A stretch of 64,000 nucleotides of DNA, taken from positions 434,001 through 498,000 of the forward strand of contig NZ_FNJA01000002.1 of assembly GCF_900104385.1 (NCBI RefSeq), given 5' to 3'. Numbering within the stretch: position 1 is the stretch's first letter; the number at the start of each line of letters is the position of its first letter. The notes under the pieces are model-generated. The model was not told the origin of the DNA and searched no databases. It saw only the letters and a program-made list of their open reading frames with translations. A program made the translations under genes and the position numbers. Shown piece by piece: positions 59,879 to 64,000 of the stretch. This DNA is from Rhodoferax sp. OV413. GTDB lineage: Bacteria > Pseudomonadota > Gammaproteobacteria > Burkholderiales > Burkholderiaceae_C.

Positions 59879-59947
59879 GCTATTGATTCAATAGCTGCTT
59901 GCGCAAACAGAATAAGCGCTACGGGCCTGTTTGGCTTAAATCTTCAG
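59879..59947 (+). repeat. Dispersed repeat copy R4 between convergent genes
   Basis: GCTATTGATTCAATAGCTGC, GCGC, 11 nt, GCGCTACGGGCC, then TTTGGCTTAAATCTTCAG. The first part is a clear GCTATTGA/TCAATAGC stem. It lies between the tail-to-tail tsx and helicase genes and is positioned to terminate both. Confidence 0.9.
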
Positions 59948-59953
59948 TAGCAC

Positions 59954-61969
59954 TTAGGCGCTGGGCACCAGCTGCATCTCGGCCACAAACTGGGATGGCT
60001 GGGCCTGGCTCACCAGCAGGCTGAGCGTGCTGCGCGCCCGCGTCACCGCCACGTACATCAGCTTGCGTTCGTCCACCATGCTGACGCGCTCGGCCGCTGG
60101 GAACGCGCCCTGGGCCAGGAAGGGCAGCACCACGTGGTCGAACTCCAGGCCCTTGACCTGGGCAATGTCGGCCAGGCACAGCTCGGCTGTTTTGGCGCTG
60201 CGCTTGCTGTGCTCGCGCTGCTTCTCAAAATGCACCTCGGCCTGGTTCAGATGCGCAAAGAAGGCGGCCACGCTGTCGAAGCGCGCCGCCGCCTGCTTCA
60301 GCCCTTCGAGGTGGGCCACCGCGTCGGCCTGGCGTTGCTTCTCCACCCAGTGCTCGGCCGCCCATTGCCGCATCTCCAGCGCGTCCAGCATCTGGGCAAA
60401 CATGGCAGGCCCGGTCTGGCTGCGCGCGATGGCCATGGCCTTGCGCAGCCGCCGCGTGATCTGCGGCTCGGTGCGGGCGATCTGCGATTCGAAAAACGTG
60501 GCCAGTATGCTGGGGTCGGCCACCACCGGGCGGACGGCTTCCTGCAGGCGCTCGGCCGGGGTCTCGCTTTCGTCCCTAAAAAAGCCCAGCTGGAAGCGGC
60601 AGAACACCACCAACTCTTCGACCATGCGGCGCCGCGTCTCGGCGCTTTGCACCGCGCCGAAATGCTGGGTGGCTACGGCCAGCAGGGCGCGCACCAGAAT
60701 CACCTCGGGCCGCTGCAGATAGGTGCCGAAGCCGCGGGTCTGGTAGGGCAGGCCGGCCTCCAGCAAGGCGTTTTCCAGCAGCACCGACTGGTGCGGATGG
60801 CGCAGCAGCACCACGAACTCGTTCATCTTGCGCTTCTCGGCGCGCCATTGCAGGGCGGCCTGCACCACTTGCTGCACGCAGTCCAGGTCGTCCGCATAGG
60901 TGGTGCAACGCAGCTGGGTGGTATGCGCGGCCTGGGTGGCATAGGGCTTGTTCGCCAGGTGGCCGGCACTGGCCGCCAGCGCCGGGCCAAAGCGGTAGCT
61001 GGCGGTCAGCGGCAGGGCCTGTACATGGCGGCCGGTCTGCGGCTCGAACATCTCGGCCTGCATGTAGCGCGCATCGGCGCCGGCGTGCGCGTGGATCACC
61101 TGGTCCACGTCGCCCACGCCGCAAAAATAGCACTTCGGGTTGCTGGCCAGCAGGCCGCGGGTGATGGCGAACAGCGCGTGGTTCAGGTCGTGCATTTCGT
61201 CCAGCATCAGCGCCGCCAGATGCCGCGGCCACTTGGGGATGTCGTTCCAGAACGTGGGCTGGTCGGGGTCGCCCACCAGGCGCGCCAGGTCGTAGCTGGC
61301 ATCGTGCTCGGCGCGGAACTTCGGGCTGTCGGTGCCGGGCGGGTGGCGCAGCTTCTCAAACTCGGCCAGCACGCACAGCAGGCTGAAGTCCAGCCCGCAT
61401 TCCTCGGCATATTCGGCCGTGATGCGCTGGTCGTCCCAGTAGGCCATCTCGCGTGCCAGCATGCCCTTGGCGCGCAGGCTTTGGCGCAGGAACAGCTCGA
61501 CGAATTCACTATTGCCTTCGGTCGGCAGCCACAGCTGCTCCAGCAGCTCCGGCGTGGCGCGTTCGCGCAGCTCGGCCACGGCCGCCCAGACGCTGGCCTG
61601 CAGTGCCTCCGGGTCGTGCAGCGCCGGCAGGGCCACGCCTTCCACGCTTTTCAGGCAGTACAGCGCAAAGGTTTCAAAGCTGGAAATCCACACCTTCTTC
61701 ACCACATCGGGCGCCACGCCGATCTTGCGCAGCGCGGCGCGCAGCGCATCACAGGCCGGCTCGGTATAGGTCAGCGCCAGGATGCTGGTCGGCACCAGGC
61801 CGCGGGCCAGGCCTTCGGCGATGCGCAGCGCCAGGCTGGTGGTCTTGGCCGCGCCGGCATTGGCGTGGACGATGACGGTGTCGTCGTTGCTGGTCTGGAT
61901 CGCCAGCTGCTCGGCCGTGGGCACGATGCCCTGGGCGGAAAAAGAGGGGAGGGAGTTGTCGTAATGCAT
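59954..61969 (-). CDS. UvrD/Rep-like superfamily 1 helicase, variant Walker A
   Basis: A 671-aa DNA helicase-like ATPase. Motif I is VIVHANAGAAKTTSLAL (the glycine before the lysine is alanine), motif II is LMLDEMHDLNHAL, motif III VGDVDQVIHAHAGAD, motif IV TASYRFGP, motif V QVKGLEFDHVVLP, motif VI MYVAVTRARSTL. It is shorter than UvrD and divergent, closer to FBH1-like or phage-like UvrD relatives. Its role could be recombination, anti-recombination or defence. It is monocistronic. Confidence 0.85.
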   Translation of the reverse strand: MHYDNSLPSFSAQGIVPTAEQLAIQTSNDDTVIVHANAGAAKTTSLALRIAEGLARGLVPTSILALTYTEPACDALRAALRKIGVAPDVVKKVWISSFETFALYCLKSVEGVALPALHDPEALQASVWAAVAELRERATPELLEQLWLPTEGNSEFVELFLRQSLRAKGMLAREMAYWDDQRITAEYAEECGLDFSLLCVLAEFEKLRHPPGTDSPKFRAEHDASYDLARLVGDPDQPTFWNDIPKWPRHLAALMLDEMHDLNHALFAITRGLLASNPKCYFCGVGDVDQVIHAHAGADARYMQAEMFEPQTGRHVQALPLTASYRFGPALAASAGHLANKPYATQAAHTTQLRCTTYADDLDCVQQVVQAALQWRAEKRKMNEFVVLLRHPHQSVLLENALLEAGLPYQTRGFGTYLQRPEVILVRALLAVATQHFGAVQSAETRRRMVEELVVFCRFQLGFFRDESETPAERLQEAVRPVVADPSILATFFESQIARTEPQITRRLRKAMAIARSQTGPAMFAQMLDALEMRQWAAEHWVEKQRQADAVAHLEGLKQAAARFDSVAAFFAHLNQAEVHFEKQREHSKRSAKTAELCLADIAQVKGLEFDHVVLPFLAQGAFPAAERVSMVDERKLMYVAVTRARSTLSLLVSQAQPSQFVAEMQLVPSA

Positions 61970-62018
61970 GGTGAAGCGCGCAGCATACGCGAGGGGTGGG
62001 TGCGGTACCGCCAGGGTC

Positions 62019-62080
62019 GCTATTGAATAGATAGCTGGTTGCGCAGGTGGTTATTGCGCTACAGCCCTGTTTTGCTTGAA
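62019..62080 (+). repeat. Dispersed repeat copy R5 in a divergent region
   Basis: GCTATTGAATAGATAGCTGG, GCGC, 11 nt, GCGCTACAGCCC, TGTTTTGCTTGAA. It lies 50 bp upstream of the helicase start in the divergent region shared with the flavin monooxygenase. Confidence 0.88.
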
Positions 62081-62100
62081 GAAACGCACAGCCCGTGGAC

Positions 62101-62145
62101 CTGCCGTTAGCGCATATCGATAGAAGAAGATAGCGCAAACGGCAG
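62101..62145. promoter_or_regulatory. Long imperfect inverted repeat upstream of the flavin monooxygenase
   Basis: Arms beginning CTGCCGTTAGCGCATATC and ending GATAGCGCAAACGGCAG pair over about 17 positions with one gap around a 10-nt centre. It lies 55 bp before the ATG at 62200. It may be an operator or a leader hairpin; no cognate regulator is adjacent. Confidence 0.5.
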
Positions 62146-62199
62146 CCCTGCCGCGGGTCAGAATGAATCGACATTCTTACCACGCACCGCGCCAAGGCC

Positions 62200-63201
62200 A
62201 TGCCGTATTCTCTTTCCCTGCTCGACAAAAGCCCCATCCCGCCCGGCGCCACTGCGGCCCAAGCCTTGCAGCGCACCGTGGCGCTGGCCCAGCGCGCCGA
62301 AGAGCTGGGCTACCGCCGTTTCTGGGTGGCGGAACACCACGGCAACCCGACCCTGGCCAGTAGCGCGCCCGAGGTGCTGATCGCCCACATCCTGGCCCAC
62401 ACCACGCGCATCCGTGTCGGCTCTGGTGGCGTCATGCTGCAGCACTACAGCCCGTTCAAGGTGGCCGAAGCCTTCAAGCTGCTGGCCTCGCTGGCGCCAG
62501 GCCGGGTCGACCTGGGCGTGGGCAAGGCGCCCGGTGGGTTGCCGCTGGCCACGCGTGCGCTGCAGTGGCTGCACGACGCGGCGCGCAAACCCGACTTTGC
62601 CCAGCAGCTGGCCGATCTGGATGCGTTTCTGGAGGGCACGGTGATCGACAGCCACGCGCTGCAAGGCGCCGTCGCCTACCCGGCGCCACCCGAGTTACCC
62701 GAGCGCATCCTGCTCGGTGGCAGCGCCGACAGCGCCCAGTTGGCAGCGCGCCTGGGCTGGGACTTCACCTATGCCGGCCACTTCAATGCCGACCCGGCCA
62801 ATATCGAGCGCTCGGTCACCGCCTACCAGCAGGCCACGGGCCGGCCCGCAGCGCTGGCGCTGTACGCGTTTGCGGCAGAGAGCAAGGACGAGGCCGAGCA
62901 CCTGGTCGGCGCGCTGCGCATCTTCAAGCTGCACCTGTCTACCGGCCAGAGCGTGAACCTGCCGAGCCTGGAGGCCGCGGCCGAGTTTGCGCGCCAGGCC
63001 GGCGTGGCCGACTGCCGCGTCGAAGAAACCCGGCCCTATGTGCTCACCGGCACGCCGGACGGCGTGCGCCGCGAGCTGGATGCGCTGAGCCAGCGCCATG
63101 GCATCCAGGAATTCGTCATCGACACACCGGTGGTCGGCTTTGCCGAACGCTGGGCGTCGGTGGAGCTGCTGGCCGGCGCCGAGCAGGCCGTGGCCGCCTG
63201 A
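62200..63201 (+). CDS. LLM-class flavin-dependent oxidoreductase (MsnO8-like)
   Basis: A 333-aa bacterial-luciferase-fold protein. [24 protein letters not shown] and [42 protein letters not shown] are signatures of the MsnO8 group of FMN-dependent monooxygenases. The natural substrate is unknown. It is 25 bp before a second luciferase-like monooxygenase on the same strand, so the pair may act on the same compound. Confidence 0.9.
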   Translation: MPYSLSLLDKSPIPPGATAAQALQRTVALAQRAEELGYRRFWVAEHHGNPTLASSAPEVLIAHILAHTTRIRVGSGGVMLQHYSPFKVAEAFKLLASLAPGRVDLGVGKAPGGLPLATRALQWLHDAARKPDFAQQLADLDAFLEGTVIDSHALQGAVAYPAPPELPERILLGGSADSAQLAARLGWDFTYAGHFNADPANIERSVTAYQQATGRPAALALYAFAAESKDEAEHLVGALRIFKLHLSTGQSVNLPSLEAAAEFARQAGVADCRVEETRPYVLTGTPDGVRRELDALSQRHGIQEFVIDTPVVGFAERWASVELLAGAEQAVAA

Positions 63202-63226
63202 TTTTTTGACCCACAACGAGACAGCT

Positions 63227-64000
63227 ATGGCAAACACACCCATCCGCTTCGGCATCATGCTGCACGGCGCCGGCGGCCACATGAACGCCTGGAAGCACCC
63301 CAGCGGCCCGGCCGACGCCAGCGTGAACCTGGACTTCTACATCCGCACTGCGCAGAAGGCCGAAGCCGCAGGCATCGCCTTCGCCTTCGTCGCCGACGGC
63401 CTGTACATCAACGAGAAATCGATCCCGCATTTTCTGAACCGCTTCGAGCCGATTTCCATCCTCTCGGCGCTGGCCACAGTGACCAGCAAGATCGGCCTGG
63501 CTGGCACCATCTCCACCTCGTACAGCGACCCGTTCACCGTGGCCCGGCAGTTCGCCTCGCTGGACCTGATCAGCCAGGGCCGCGCCGGCTGGAACGTGGT
63601 CACCACGCCGCTGGAAGGCTCGGCCAAGAACTACAGCCGCACGCATCCCGAGCACGCGCAGCGCTACCAGATCGCCGACGAATACCTGCAGGTCACCCAA
63701 GGCCTGTGGGACAGCTGGGACGACGACGCGCTGGTGCGCAACCGCGCCACCGGCCAGTTTTTCGACAAGAGCAAGCTGCACACGCTGGGCTTCAAGGGCC
63801 GCTTCTTCGAGGTCGCAGGGCCGTTGAATATCGGCCGCTCGGCCCAGGGCCAGCCGGTGATCTTCCAGGCCGGTTCGTCCGATGCCGGCATCGGCCTGGC
63901 CGGCAAATTTGCCGATGCGGTATTCACCCATTCGCCGTCGCTGGAAGAGACGCGCAGCTTCTCGCGCCAGGTGAAAGCCAGTGCCGTGGCCCAGGGCCGC
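63227..64000 (+). CDS. NtaA/SnaA/DszA-family flavin monooxygenase, 3' end beyond window
   Basis: The first 258 residues of a luciferase-like monooxygenase. [63 protein letters not shown] and [19 protein letters not shown] are hallmarks of the nitrilotriacetate monooxygenase/DszA/SnaA family, which oxidises amines, sulphones or similar compounds with reduced FMN. ATG 63227 follows a purine-rich ACGAGACAGCT. Full length is usually about 440 aa, so about 180 codons lie outside. Confidence 0.92.
   Translation, partial: MANTPIRFGIMLHGAGGHMNAWKHPSGPADASVNLDFYIRTAQKAEAAGIAFAFVADGLYINEKSIPHFLNRFEPISILSALATVTSKIGLAGTISTSYSDPFTVARQFASLDLISQGRAGWNVVTTPLEGSAKNYSRTHPEHAQRYQIADEYLQVTQGLWDSWDDDALVRNRATGQFFDKSKLHTLGFKGRFFEVAGPLNIGRSAQGQPVIFQAGSSDAGIGLAGKFADAVFTHSPSLEETRSFSRQVKASAVAQGR

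Overview
The window is high-GC, densely packed bacterial chromosome. Protein relatedness (Bug/TctC binding protein, DUF4124, CnoX, NMT1-type and BMP-type transporters), operon arrangements and short interspersed repeats point to a betaproteobacterium of order Burkholderiales, most likely family Comamonadaceae (Rhodoferax- or Polaromonas-like). That assignment is inference, because no rRNA gene is present. I saw no tRNA, rRNA, prophage, transposase or CRISPR array.

Layout. 1-4.5 kb: a purC-like 3' end, then a translationally coupled biotin operon bioA-bioF-bioD ending in a cytochrome P450. 4.6-16.6 kb: a sugar-acid locus. A GntR/FCD regulator and a DapA-family lyase run leftwards; a Tat-exported family 5 binding protein, two permeases, a fused double ATPase, a galactonate-dehydratase-like enolase-superfamily enzyme, an aldose-1-epimerase-like protein, a glucarate-dehydratase-like enzyme and possibly a DJ-1/PfpI protein run rightwards. 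16.6-31.9 kb: housekeeping genes, including cnoX, purE-purK, a Sua5/TsaC gene, two SGNH lipoproteins (one apparently catalytically dead), ompW, a PBP4-type peptidase, tsaB-rimI-UDG-like, pyrF, and a LysR/TctC/amidohydrolase group. 32-46.8 kb: a chemoreceptor, a DUF883/YqjE/YqjK-like envelope trio, an EamA exporter, uvrA, an MFS transporter, ssb, and a very large hybrid sensor kinase paired with an HD-GYP response regulator.

46.9-59.9 kb is the most interesting region. It looks like a complete scavenging locus for pseudouridine and related pyrimidine nucleosides. It holds an NMT1-type ABC importer, a RutR-like TetR regulator, a PfkB kinase (psuK-like), pseudouridine-5'-phosphate glycosidase (psuG), a PHYHD1-like 2-oxoglutarate dioxygenase, a BMP-type nucleoside ABC importer and a Tsx-type nucleoside porin. 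Two near-identical 20-bp palindromes that resemble the RutR operator sit in front of the first operon and in front of tsx, which ties the two ends into one regulon. Because PsuG releases uracil, the ligand of E. coli RutR, the circuit would be self-inducing. 60-64 kb holds a UvrD-like helicase and two luciferase-like flavin monooxygenases, the second cut by the window edge.

Across the window lie at least eleven copies of a roughly 50-70 bp structured repeat with an invariant 11-nt spacing between two GCGC-like half-sites. Six are intergenic, four of them between convergent genes, and five lie inside coding sequences.
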